In this document: piece after piece, positions 49,801 through 61,600 of the stretch
Position numbering within the stretch: position 1 is the stretch's first letter
How the letters are laid out: each line of letters starts with the position of its first letter
Origin: Gymnopilus junonius
Lineage: Eukaryota; Basidiomycota; Agaricomycetes; Agaricales; Galerinaceae
NCBI GenBank assembly: GCA_015501075.1
Contig: JADNYJ010000003.1
Coordinates: forward strand, 682,001 to 746,000
Direction of reading: 5' to 3'
Length of the DNA: 64,000 bases
Translations under genes and position numbers: made by a program
Notes under the pieces: generated by a model
Databases searched by the model: none
Told to the model about the DNA's origin: nothing
Seen by the model: the letters and a program-made list of their open reading frames with translations, nothing else

Positions 49801-51673
49801 CGCCTTCCGATTAGGTATTCTTTACCCGACAAGATACACACGACTTGCCATTTCTGAGTACATCACCGACGGCCCAGCAATTGCCCGACTTTACTTATTT
49901 CACCGTCATAGCCAGCATCTGCTGTTCGTGCATTCCTAACTCCAGGGTGCCCTCAGGGATCCGACTCATTTAAATGACTGATCGAAAATTCAAAGGAGTT
50001 TGCGGACGTTACACCTGATGATCCGCCTCTGGAAGAAAGATCAGTTGACCGAAGCCCAACCGATTGCAGTTGGTATGTTTACAAACATGCTGGCGATCGC
50101 AAGGATCGATCCGCTCATTGTTCATACTATTGTCTCCTCAGTAAGAGCCTGCAGACAAAAGTGTGCTTTTTGGGGTGCGCCATTGATAGTCTGCGGGGTC
50201 ATTATTGACTGGGGCTTGAATCATGTTTGGGGTATGCAAGGCGTTTCTGTTACATTCTGGTTCTCTCTTTCCGCCCCCGTGTAGAAGACATCACATTATT
50301 TTATGTCGGGCATTTGGGGCATTTTCAACGTGTCCTTGGCCTATCGCGCTTCAATAATTTCCGTTCCTTATTGTTTACCAAGGTCTTTCAATCCATCTCT
50401 CTCAAGTTAGCCGCGAAGCACACTCACTGGACGCGAGGTAGGAGACGGATACCCTTCCCTTTCATGTTGTGTAGTCTACTTGGTCCCGGGATCCTCGACT
50501 TCCGTAATTGGTTACTTGTCAGTTTTATTGAAAAATGATTCGGTTAATTCAAATTCTGGGGACCTTGTGGAATTCAGGTGACGTTGACGCCATATCCTTG
50601 AAAATTTTTAAAGACCTTATTTTTTTTTTTTCTGCCTACTTATTCAAGAAGAGAATCCCCGTCACTGCCGCATAAGCACCTTCAACACGTTTTTCGTTTG
50701 CAAATAACAGATTAATATGCCTGAGGATCCCTCGACTTCCGCGTAGGAGATGAAACGACGAATGCTTGCAGCTTTTACCCATGCTCTTAATATAAACTTC
50801 GAATTCCATCGTCGTAGTCATTTATGAAAGCTTCTTTCTTATCTATACTGGAGCTAACGAGCCTTTACCACTCTTTGAAGTTACGCCTTTCCTACATTTT
50901 ATTTCATAGTTCCAGCTCATCTCTTGACTCTGGACATGCTGGTTTGGGCACAGTGCTCTTCCCTGTATTTCACGGGTCTTCAAAATGGATTGCTTCCTTG
51001 CGGAAGCTATTCCGAGCCAAATAGCCGTGCTTGCAACCAAACCATTCTTCGAAGTCGACGTCGAGTGCAGGCTTTGTTGGTCACCCGTATCCCGGAAATT
51101 GTCACTACGTTGCAGAGGGATGCAGAGCAACTCGCGCCTCGAACTAGGCTTTATCTATATTGAAGATCGCATCGATCCGAAATTCTTCTATTCCCTGCGA
51201 ACAATTCTTGCTGTTCTAGATAATCATCTGCCGGGATTCTGGCTCTTCTCAAAAACACTCGTCATTTATTCATAATAGGGCCATGTTAAATCTAGATTCG
51301 TATGGCGATATCGAATGACTTTTCTCTTTCAAGGTAGCATATAGCCTCTATTGGCGGAATGCTTGACTAAGCCCTTCACATGTGCCTTGTTCTTTACCTC
51401 TTTTTCGTTGTTAAGGTTATCCGGATCTTGCCCCAGTTCTGGCATGCTTCAATAGGAAAACGCCCACACCGATTTGGTGTCGCTCATGTTTCCGTCAGAG
51501 TGGAACAAAGATCGAGCTGTGAGGTGGAAAACGTGAGGCAAGATGCCAGATATTTATGCATTGCTAAAGATGTGGTAGGTGTCTTATGATTCAAGAAGGA
51601 TTCATTGTCCAGTCTTGAGCGACCACCTGCGTCTGAATAGATAGGCGCCCACTAGGAAGGAATATTCCGCCGC
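46871..51673. other. 4.8 kb gene-poor region
   Basis: Frames such as 47223-47669 and 50985-51275 are open but show no recognisable domain and no consistent splice pattern. No transposon open frames or terminal repeats were found. An imperfect doubling of atctcgtctt occurs near 48390-48410. This may be old decayed sequence. Confidence 0.4.
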
Positions 51674-51701
51674 TCCACCACATTCTAATGAATGTGGTGG
51701 A
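51674..51701. repeat. Perfect 12-bp inverted repeat, 4-nt loop
   Basis: Arms tccaccacattc and gaatgtggtgga enclose the loop taat with no mismatch. A run of nine or more T follows within about 5-10 bases. This would form a stable hairpin in RNA or cruciform DNA. It might be a remnant of a small transposable element end or a transcript-end structure. No gene end can be tied to it. Confidence 0.7.
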
Positions 51702-52028
51702 AAACCTTTTTTTTTTGGTATAGTGTCAGGTTCCCTATGTGATATGTACACGGAAATACAAAGCGCATGTATGAGGGGAGGATACAGATGTTAGTTGCAA
51801 TAAGTATATGAAAGGTTTTCATTCACAATACGCGAGTATATAGATCCAAAACAGTAAACACACCTGGTTTGAAGGCTTGTAGAATAGGATCGATGACACC
51901 TTGGAGGCTGAAGAAATGAATAGAAAGAGAGATGTAACAGTACATCTATTTTTAGATGTATTAGTTCGTCTGGCCAACTTGAAGCTGAGGATTTTAACCT
52001 GGGACCACATCGTAGCATTTTTCTATGA

Positions 52029-52689
52029 TCATATCGAATTGATGTAAGAGCCACACAGTAGTTGAATACACAGTCTCGGAGGTGGTGGGACAGACACCAA
52101 TGATTCAATGCTTTTTTGGTGACTATCATATCTCGGCTCTTTCGTTCTTGATCCTGCAGTCTAACTCAAATCAGATAAGGAACTTTGATTACACTCAGCA
52201 CCCACATTAATGCTGACTGCTCCAGATCAAATACTTACTCGCCAGACAACCATGGTGGGATTTTCAGGTGAGGGCAGCGGTCCGGTAGTCTGCTTCTGAG
52301 CTGGAAGCTTGGCACTCCAATGATGGGATGGAAGGAGTTCGAACGCGTTCATTGGATTTCGAACATAGCGGTAATATCTCATGTTGTCATTTGAAATCAT
52401 CGACCTCGCCCTTCCATTTGTCTCTCACCCTCGTCTGTCGGGGATCCCGAGGCGTTTTTAACTTTCTAATATCGTTACCACTAGGGAGCATCATCTTACC
52501 AAAATAGAACACAATAATAGAATAATGGGTCGGATCGGAAATGTTTATCACCGCCATCCTCTCCTCCTTTGCTGGAGTATCATATCCCCACCCCAGTGGC
52601 TGTACGTTGTTAATAATTTGGCGATCACATATTTCGGTTCCATCCGGAGTTGGGTCAAGAAACGTCCAGTTCTCGAAGAGAAGCGTCAA
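52029..52689 (-). CDS. Hypothetical protein, possibly more 5' exons
   Basis: The last two exons splice cleanly: 52239-52400 (ending MVVWR) and 52029-52160, with a 78-nt intron (52161-52238, donor GTAAGT). They give RYVRNPMNAFELLPSHHWSA and a tail QLLCGSYINSI. Upstream, the frame 52387-52689 (FENWTFLDPTPDGTEICD, VINISDPTHYSIIVFYFGK) looks coding and joins if one base is taken as extra near 52400. Earlier pieces (ENGNVITLQTASYKSAG near 52880) may be further exons. No family is recognised. It could be a 97-residue protein starting at 52400 or the 3' part of a longer one. Confidence 0.35.
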
Positions 52690-55600
52690 GAACCTAGACG
52701 ATGGCAGCTTATCGCTCCCTTAAACATTTTAGGTTGTTGCACATTTTCGCTATTATGGCGACCTTGAGATTAGTATTCTGTTACATCATAACACGGACGC
52801 CGAAGTTCATGATAAGACATACAGGCAAATCCTGCTGAGCAATGTGCATATTACTTACCAGCACTCTTGTAGCTCGCTGTCTGTAGGGTGATGACATTGC
52901 CGTTCTCCCTGTCAGGCGTCTAAAATCGCCAACTTGCCTGACAAAGACCAACTGTGCACTTCAGATGAGTAATCATAGGACAAGTTGCTTAGAAGCGCGA
53001 ACGACAAAAGCGGTCTCCCACTTCCCACACTGCCGAATGCAACCACGCTATGAGTGGGCAGAATAAGGAGGCGGAGCGAAATGGATCGGCTGGTCAATCC
53101 GGCTTGTTAACTTTCTCTTTCGCACGTCCGATGTATTGTGGGAGGAAGTTGCAATAAAGGGCGTCGGTGAAAAATGGCCTACGATAGCGATGGTGAAGTT
53201 AAGATTACGAATATAGAACGGGAAGCACGGTGCATAACTCACGCAATAGAATAATTTGAAGGACTACAAGGCGTCGGACCGATAGGTATTTAATATGATT
53301 GGTTATAGCTTGTTAGGAGCCAGAGTAACCGAGAGTGAAGAAGGTGACGAAGTTCAGGCGAGAGGACCGGAATCCTAGAGGAATCGGATGGGAAGGTAAA
53401 GCTAATACCTCCAGCACAAATTGTGGGACGACTTGGAAGGGCGATCGGTATAATTGAAGAGCAGTGATAGTTAAATTCCAGAAACTGAACAATACCGGCC
53501 TAAAGCAGGCTGGAAGGAGCTTATTGCGGATGACTGCGCGTTGATAAAGACAACGATGGCCAGAGGAATTTCTAGTCAAATCGCGAGTGTACAGACCTCA
53601 ACGATGAGAAGGCCAGAATCAGAGTTGTTTAGGTTTATGGTTATCAATTGCAGCAACAACATGGATGGGCAAAGGGTTTCCAGAGCAAGAACGCGTTTCG
53701 AATTCGCAAGGATCCAATAGAATCGCACGTTGAACGGAGACCTAGAGTATCCTGGATGGATGGATGGCAGATGGATGGATGGAAGTTGCCTATGATTAGA
53801 TTAGATGTTAAATTTAGGCTTGCCACGCCTTTCAACAGTGTATACCGACGACATACAGGAACAATGTCAGACGGACAAGAAGACAGAAAACGAGGCTGCA
53901 AGGCGCTCAAAGGTGCTGCCTGCAGGCAGTTAAACCGACGAAGATGAGAGATAAAAATGAAGATAATAGATATAGACAGATAATCAAGGACAACACGATG
54001 GACGCAGCCTTGTGGATACAGATGGTGGCGAACAATTTTGGGGGCAGATTACTAGAATGTGTCAAAGCAGATGAATGTAATCATAGATTATCGTGGACAT
54101 CGGAATGAAAAGAACGCGCCTCCAACGGAATCAAGGCCTTGGATGCACCTTCGCAGTCTGTTTATACGATGTGTGGGATCCATCTCTCTTTCCTTGTCGA
54201 TGGATATGGGCTTGTATCGGGTCCAGAACATGATAAGAATACGGTGAATAGATAGATCATGCCAGAATCCAGAGCTCATCGGGATATCAAAAGAAGGCGA
54301 ATTGATAGACATATATACATCACCAGACTCCAGAGACAGAAAGCAGTGCGACCTGGGGTGTAGATGAACGAAAAGGAGAATTTGCGGTGAAACTCAACAG
54401 GTCAGCAGAAAGAAACCGTGTTTCGGACAAATCGAACCAACGCTCCGGGCCGAATCAACACGAGCCGGCATCATCTTCGTCACGACGCGTCTGACGCTGC
54501 CGCACGGCATGCGCTCCAATCATATACTAACCACTCGCGGGTATGGACGGACTACGCACTTTACAATTCGCTCTGCTGTCTCCTACTTAGTCTAACATCT
54601 AACTTTATAGTATAAAGTATATTGTGCTATCTTTTCCGGAGCCCTTGCGTATCCCGTTACATTCCGCAAGTGCGTTTACTGGGAATCCGGAAATTTAGGA
54701 TTCCAAGTGGGACAAAAGGTGCAATGTTCAAATGCTGCGCTTACCAGTGTGTTACTGCGCCGGTCTATCTACATATATTTCAATTCAATACTTTCTTTCC
54801 CATCATTTCCAAGTCCTCGTCCTCCTTTTCCTAAGATTTGCACGATATGTTCGGGTGTAAACGCCGCGCACCACCTTTAGCTACGATATATCATGACAAA
54901 AGGCTGATTAGCTAGCGCGCTCGGAGCGCGTCCGCCTCTAGTCGCTCATCACAATGATATCATTGGTCGTTAGGTGGGGTAAGTAAATCCTTATGTTCAT
55001 AAAACACGGGTGGGTACCAGGACAGTACCAGGAACTGACCATCCCAAAATCAAACCAACATCAATCCGACTCGGGCGTCAATTAACCAAACCTCCAAACC
55101 GACCCTAGCTCGGAGTCGGGAAGAGTTGGGACCCGTATCGAAGATTGGGTTGGAACGAGCCTCACGTACGTTGCACCGCCATTTCATTCATAGATCGCCA
55201 TTACTGACAAGAGATAGATAATCAGAACAGATTATGGCCGTAAGTATTAAATGTTGCTAACTTAACTTGGGGCCTTGAATTTCAAATATCTGACATGCCG
55301 CACAAAGTCAACTGAACCGAATGAATTCATCGACATGGGCGGCCGGAGATGGGGTAGATAGCAGGCGGAACTGAAAATGCAATGCAGACCTGGGGAACTC
55401 GGTTTCCATATTAAACAGAAGATATAGCTCTATCAGAGCGGAAATGAGGATTGACCGACTTGCTCACAGACTTACGGAGGGAAGGAGAGGAGGGGACTCG
55501 TTTTTTCATGACTGAAACTCAAAAGTGAACTAGCTTTAGAAAGACAAAACGAGGAGTCGGAGGTGAAGAAGACACATAGAGAACGAACAATGGAAGAGAG

Positions 55601-55925
55601 AGAGGTTTGAACACAGCACACAGCACCTGCTGACCTTCAGTCCAGCCGTCTTCCTCATTCTTTTGCACAGGAAAAGACATAACAGTGAGTCATATAGACT
55701 GTGGAACGTGTTCTTCGCACCTTTTCACGACCTAGAATTCAAGAATAGCCCTCTGCCACAGTAGCTAGCGCCGAGGAGGCTGAGTAAACGAAAGAACGCT
55801 TTGTCTTCACGGAGAGGAAGGGAGGCTGGCTGGCATCCAGTAGCAAAGACATGAGGAGAAGAAACAACAACGACGTCACTGGCTATTGTTCCCAACATGC
55901 ATTGTTCGTTATCACTGTCGTCGTT
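52690..55925. other. Mostly intergenic
   Basis: Possible 5' exons of the hypothetical gene lie in 52700-53100 but are not resolved. Beyond about 53.6 kb I see only a GGAT microsatellite and A/G-rich sequence (55400-55900, plus strand purine-rich). No supported gene. Confidence 0.4.
53753..53783. repeat. (GGAT)n microsatellite
   Basis: Two short runs of the tetranucleotide tgga/ggat, interrupted by gca, over about 31 bases. A plain simple repeat, likely variable between strains. Confidence 0.8.
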
Positions 55926-57269
55926 TCATTTCTTGTTTTCATTGTTCACTGTCGAATGCTCGATGTCCTCAGTGAGCTCGATGCCCAAGACCCGAAAGAT
56001 TGATCTCCGCGAATATTGAATTGCACCCGTCATAGCCTGAAAGTGGAGAAACATGGAGAACATGAGGCGGAGGCGATGCGGGGTAAAGAAATCGAGCTGC
56101 GAGCTGCTGAGGTCGGTTTGGGTCTCGAGTTCAGTAGCATTGCGATTGGAAGCCTTTGTGGATGGGCAGAGGGTCAGAACCACGGTCAGCATAGCTCCCG
56201 GTCAGCCCATTAACGCAGTTGCATTGGAATGAGTCAGTTGGGGTCGATCCATGCAGCGCATTATGCATTAGGAATTCGGAAAACAAACGGTATATAACAA
56301 GAATCATTTCCAAGGAGCCGAAATTATGCACTCGGGCACAAAGAAAGAGCGCAACATCCATCGTAGTGCATCTGAGGGTAAACCAGAGAGATGAAGATCG
56401 CACCCATCTGAGCTGTTCCCATCGAGTCCGAGACGACGAAGAGAAACATGAAGCAGTGCCCGTTAAAAAACCAATAAGCAATCGATCCCAGAGAACCAGA
56501 GATCACTCGTGGGTCCATCTTGAAATGCTAAGCCTTAAGAATGACATCCGACGCCGATGAAGGTGGAGAGAAAGTAAGCATGGCTGGGAAATGTCTATTC
56601 ATTACAGTATTAGCGCTAGGAGGTTCTGAGAACAAAAGGGCGTTCATCGATAAGCGCTGAGGTCGTGGATCGGTATTAGGATCACTTGACAGAAGGCAAG
56701 GTAACTCATGGGCGGGGTATGTGGGTAGGGTTCCTGAGATTCTAAATCTGAGGTCTGAGGTTGTGACAGGACCCATCGGGTAAGCAAAGGAGAAGAGCAC
56801 ATCGAGTAACCACTGACACTAGAAGTGCTGTCGTGCGTCGTTGCGTGAGACAGGGTACCTGGGCCTGAGGACTCGAGGCTGAGAGAATTTATTTCTTCGG
56901 CGAATGCGATTTACACTGAATGGAATAACCCGCGAAATGCCCGAGCCATGAGTCCCAACACTCAAACAGCGAGCAATGGAAATCGGTACGATCACGCCGA
57001 CCCAAACCCCAAAAAAATCCAAGTATCCTAAATAATCGGCAAAGACAAGAAGAACAAATAAGGCAAAGCCGTAAGGGTTAACGCGATAATATAAAATTCC
57101 CTCTAGTGTGTCTGCAGACCCAGTCAAGCAAGGCCACAGATATCCACCACGCCACGCGCATCGTGGGCTGGCTCGTTAACGCTTTATGACGCATGTCGGG
57201 GTACGTGGATGGGCGTATGACCTTCTTCCAACCATTCAGGAGATTTGGCGACAGAGCGTTTTTGATCAA
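55926..57269 (-). CDS. Possible multi-exon membrane protein, unresolved
   Basis: A series of minus-strand frames carries hydrophobic stretches: RVAWWISVALLDWV, YGFALFVLLVFADYLGYL, VWVGVIVPISIARCL, SIAYWFFNGHCFMFLFVV and MGAIFISLVY. They are spaced as in fungal polytopic membrane proteins, with candidate GT-AG junctions between them (for example an acceptor before WLLDVLFSFAYPMG). I could not find one splice model joining all frames and recognise no transporter or receptor signature. It may be a real gene with sequence errors, or chance hydrophobic frames. Confidence 0.22.
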
Positions 57270-60200
57270 GTGCCAGACATGTCCAGGAGGGGCGGGGGCG
57301 TGTACCGGTCCAATATCCTGTTATAGCCAAGTTCGTTCGGATTTGTGGATGTCCGGTGATTTTTTTTTTTGACAGACGAAATAATGCGTTTGATTGGAAT
57401 TAAATTGGATGAGAAAATAAATGAAGAAAAGGCCCAAGGCGCGTTCGGTACGAACTGGACGCTTCTTTCACTTGCCTGGAGGCATAGGGACAGAAAGAAG
57501 ACGGCAAAAAAACGCCAAAACGCAAGGAGGATGCGGAATATCCAAGGTCCTAAGGACCGTAGGACCGTAAAAGATCGCCGCGCCGCGAGTTTAATTGTGG
57601 GTGTGTGTCGCCAGAGTTAATCAGATTGAAATAGACCAGATTTCCTTGACGACGGGTAATTGCTGAATCTAGACACAGAGAGAGAGAGCTCGGATGGGAA
57701 GAGTGCAGCACCGTGTCCATGAGGCGGGGGGCCAGGGCACTAATAACGGTTAGCACCCGAAGAGAACTGGCCAAGTCGAGGGCGGTGAGGAGGGTATGGC
57801 CATTTAGAGATGGACAACCTCAAAAAAGAAAGGAAAATAGATGATACTACCACCGATAATGACAAAGATAATCATGCAATGGCCGTTGTGGACAAGCGCA
57901 GCTCGGTGCAGCGCGTGTATCTATTAGTATTTCGTCCTGAAGTTGACAGTAATAGTAATAGAAAAGTGGAGTTCTGTGGACAGCCTCTGTGCATTCTCGC
58001 GTATGTAAAGTGCTTGCCTGCCTGGGCCAAGTGGGCTTGCGCTTTTGATATCGATATCTCGGAAGTTCGAATCGAATAGCGAACACGTTCAAGAGGACAG
58101 AAGAGGGTAATTGCGATTGAGTCGCGGGCTCGTGGGGGGTCATGGCAAGTCGTGGTGGTTTGGGTTATGTCGCGCTTACGTTACCTACGGTCAACTGACC
58201 CGAACAACGTTTGGGGAAATTGAATTAACCGGCTCGATTTGGGTGCTTGGGACGTTTCTCCCTCCTTCCTTCCTTTATGTACGTACCGTTCTTTACTTGG
58301 CTCTAACGCGCAGTCATGGCATCAAGCTTCAAGCCCTCTGTTGCTGTACTCTCCTACTATACTGTGCCCGCACTATCGTGGATATGCATAGGGAGTACGC
58401 GTACACATCCCATTCCGTCCCAAGGATCTCAGAAACGCGTAATCTGCCATGACACGTATGGTACGCTACGGTACATTCACGCCCCGGCAGCAACCACGCT
58501 GAAGAAAACCCGACGTACATATGTACGAACCGCGAATCCCGAACGATACGACCACACGACCAAACTACGGGTAATAAGTCGCCGGTCCCTCTGAATGCCG
58601 ACAACAGGGCTACAGGGCTCTCCCCTCGGAAGATAGATAAGATTATCGTGATGGAAAGTGACAGTACGTACGCACGTACGTTGCGTTCTTGCGGTTAATT
58701 CGAATTCGAATGCATCTTCCCGTACTCCGAGCTCGATTCATTGAATACGAATGTGCTGCCCATGCCCACGGGAGTTACGGTACGTACGGTACGGACATAA
58801 ATTTCGAGAAGGAGTTGTGGCTGCAACATGAGCTCGAGTAAAAAACAGTCGAGGGCGGACGATGCCGAGAGGAACGGTTGGAAGGTCACGGTGCAGGGGA
58901 TGAGAGAAGAGCAGGTCCCTCAGGAGACGTCAGGAGGCGTTGCGAGGCCGCTATGTACATATGCTTGAATTCTTCACGATGGCGTGTGTGTTTGGGAATT
59001 AGAATTCAAGTATTCCAGTCAATTATTCGGATCGATTATCTTTTTTTTTCATGATCGAATGAAATGAAGCGCAATTGTCAGAGAGTATACTACGAAATGA
59101 ATCTTTACTTTTTGTTCTTGTCCACACACACACGATAAATTGCACCTGTTCATTTTATTCGGGGGTTATGCATTTTCTATGGAATAATTCATTAGAAGCC
59201 AGAAGAAAAAAATATCGATGCGATTCTAGCGTTCTGCATCGATAATGTCCTGCATTCCTAATTGCTATCGATGTGCAGAGAACCACATGCAAGCTTTTTT
59301 TCTCCATGGAGTGGATTTGAATCGTATCAAATCGTAAGCATAATTCCGACGGGGCTCAGGAATAATCCTTTGCTACCTATGAGAGAAAGGAAGGGAGGAA
59401 GGGGTAGATAGATGGGCCGACGACGCGCAAAAGCCTGAACAAACTCACTCGAGGGAATTCGGAACGACTTTGATACTGCTATGAATAGAACGCACTGAAC
59501 AAGCGGTAGGTCTTGCGAGGCGTTATCGATTTATCTTTCTGGGTTCGCTTTTACTTACTCGGTGAAGAGGATTGAGAAGAAGAGAAAGGAAGGAAGGGAA
59601 GAGTTTCAGTTGATGGATCGCGGTCGTACCCTGTGCGACAGACCCTAGGCATGCGTATTGGAGCGTAAATACGCGCATCGTTCAATGGGACCCTTTCGAC
59701 GGGCTTAAGGAAGCGACACTCTAGCGATGTCGCCCAGTCCTATATTCGCGGGACTGGCGGGCTGGCGGCCGCGAGACATTTTAGATAATGGGGACAATTG
59801 TGAAATTGGCAGACCCTTCCGTGAATTCCAGAAACGAGGATCTAATCTAATCGCTTCATCGATGGAGGTCAACTGACAGTGGAAGCCGACGTGTGGAATA
59901 TGTAAAAAGCCAGGGAAATTCCAGGGACTCGATGGGTAGCCTTGCAATCGAGGATGCGACTGTATGCATGGGGGACCAAAAGATGTGGATTGAATAGACA
60001 TGGATGGATGGGCTGGCCATTCTGTTGCGCGGCAAGTCGTTCTAGCCCGCAAGGCATGGTTCGGCTTGGTGGTTCAGATTGGACAGGATCGGAGTGGTGA
60101 GATCTGAGCTGGATGAGACAGATCCGACCGAATGGGGAACGATAATCTGGTTGGGATTCCAATGCGAGATCTCCCCTCGAGCAGCACATTTGGTCGTTCA

Positions 60201-60270
60201 TACTTCCGAGAGTCGCGTGTTTTCCCTGGTTTTCCCATTTTTCGTCTGCTCTGTCTTGAAATTCTCTTTT
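57270..60270. other. 3 kb without a supported gene
   Basis: Long frames on both strands are featureless. The stretch includes the GTAC-rich cluster described separately and A/G-rich tracts near 59,380 and 59,580. The last ~200 bases become pyrimidine-rich and lead into the promoter of the next gene. Confidence 0.4.
58279..58797. repeat. Cluster of GTAC / CGTACG palindromes
   Basis: About fifteen GTAC tetramers occur within ~520 bases, several fused as GTACGTAC or CGTACGTACGG near 58278, 58664 and 58790. The local density is far above what base composition would give. There is no larger repeat unit. It could be a binding-site array, a degenerate simple repeat or a decayed element. Confidence 0.6.
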
Positions 60271-60284
60271 GGGTTTATAAACCC
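60271..60284. promoter_or_regulatory. Perfect palindrome with TATA core
   Basis: gggtttataaaccc is a perfect 14-bp palindrome, 168 bases upstream of the next ATG (60452), within a C/T-rich leader typical of fungal promoters. It could serve as the TATA element of that gene; the flanking symmetric bases may be a factor site. This is inference from position only. Confidence 0.45.
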
Positions 60285-60451
60285 GAACTTGTCGCCCTTG
60301 CCCCTCTCCCTTTCCTCCCCATACTTAAACACTCCAGCCGACTGCTCTGAGTCATTTCGACTGTCCACACCCACAGCTTGCCGTGTCCTCTGATAAGAAG
60401 GGCCTCTCCACCCTTGCAAGCTCTGCCCCTCCCCCAATTGTTGCTCCCACT

Positions 60452-61600
60452 ATGGGCCGATCATCATCCCCCGTTGACAACCACCACGATTCCACCACGA
60501 CACGCTCAACATCCCCGCTGCACTTTCTCAACCCATCTGCTGTCGCCCATCTCGCCCACCACCACCACCACCCCCACCGCGCCTCTGCGGAAGGTGACCT
60601 CTCGCGTATTCTCGACCCCTCCTACCTCCCCTCCTCCTCACGCGCCGCCCACGTCTCTCCTACCGCGGTCACCGCGTACGTAGATCCCCACGGCGACCTC
60701 CACGATCCAGACTACCGCCACTTCCCCGTCTACGCCCCCCACCAACACGCGAACCAACAATCCCCCAAGCGTCGCGGCAACTCACCCCGTCGGCCGCACT
60801 TTGACTGGGAGGTCGAGCTGGACGAGCACGCCCTGGACGATGAGTACGAGGAGGAAGGCTCGTTCAGCAAGCACAACTTCACCGCGCCCAGGTACCCCAC
60901 CACGCCGAGCAGCAGTCGCTCGTGGTCTTCCTCTGGACAGTCTCAGGCAATGAGACCTCGCGAGTCATCGTTCTCCACTACCCTGTCTATGCCCATGTCC
61001 AAGTACAGCCCGGCGTACTACTCCCCTACAGGCACAGCGTCGACGCTTCCGACGTCGTATGAAGATGACGCGCACGATTTGAAAGCAGATTCACCATTTG
61101 AAGAGAAGGAGAAGGAGAAGAAGAAGAAGGGCAGGCGGTTGTCGAAAGGAGAGAAGGAGAAGGAGAAGAACAGAGCGGCGATGGAGAAGGAAGCCGCAGC
61201 GCAGAGGGAGAAGGAGGCTGAGAAGGAGAGGGAGCAGATACAGGAGCAGGAGCGGGAGGAGCGGGAGTACAGGGACGCGCAGAGGAAGTCACTTGACTAT
61301 ATTGATCTCACGCCTTCTCCAAGGCGCATCTCGCGCACCTATGGCCGAACACGGCATCGCGCCCTGGACTTGTACGACGAGGAAGAGCGTGCCCCGCGGT
61401 ACGCTGACGACGACGAGGAAGACTCGACCCATCTGCACCCAGGCGTGTTGCCTACTGCCGGTGCCCTCGGCGGTGTCGGGGATGAATACGTGCCCACATG
61501 CTCCCAGAGCCTGAGGAGACAGTGGCAGGCGATGGCTCTGAGCTTGCGCTTCTCCCTCTTCCGCGCTCAGAGGCGCGTTATGGACGCGTCGCGTCGTTGA
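60452..61600 (+). CDS. Low-complexity/coiled-coil protein, 382 residues
   Basis: An intronless frame with strong codon-like bias. I start at the first ATG (60452); the frame is open upstream only by a GTG. The N-terminus is Ser/Pro/His-rich with a His run (residues ~36-41), likely disordered. An acidic patch (LDDEYEEEG) follows, then at ~225-305 a long Lys/Glu/Arg-rich helix, probably a coiled coil (EKEKEKKKKGRRLSKGEKEK). It is followed by SLDYIDLTPSPRRI and a C-terminus with SLRRQWQAMALSLRFSLFRA, an amphipathic basic helix that could bind membrane or a partner. No catalytic domain. Function unknown; probably a basidiomycete-specific protein. Confidence 0.72.
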   Translation: MGRSSSPVDNHHDSTTTRSTSPLHFLNPSAVAHLAHHHHHPHRASAEGDLSRILDPSYLPSSSRAAHVSPTAVTAYVDPHGDLHDPDYRHFPVYAPHQHANQQSPKRRGNSPRRPHFDWEVELDEHALDDEYEEEGSFSKHNFTAPRYPTTPSSSRSWSSSGQSQAMRPRESSFSTTLSMPMSKYSPAYYSPTGTASTLPTSYEDDAHDLKADSPFEEKEKEKKKKGRRLSKGEKEKEKNRAAMEKEAAAQREKEAEKEREQIQEQEREEREYRDAQRKSLDYIDLTPSPRRISRTYGRTRHRALDLYDEEERAPRYADDDEEDSTHLHPGVLPTAGALGGVGDEYVPTCSQSLRRQWQAMALSLRFSLFRAQRRVMDASRR

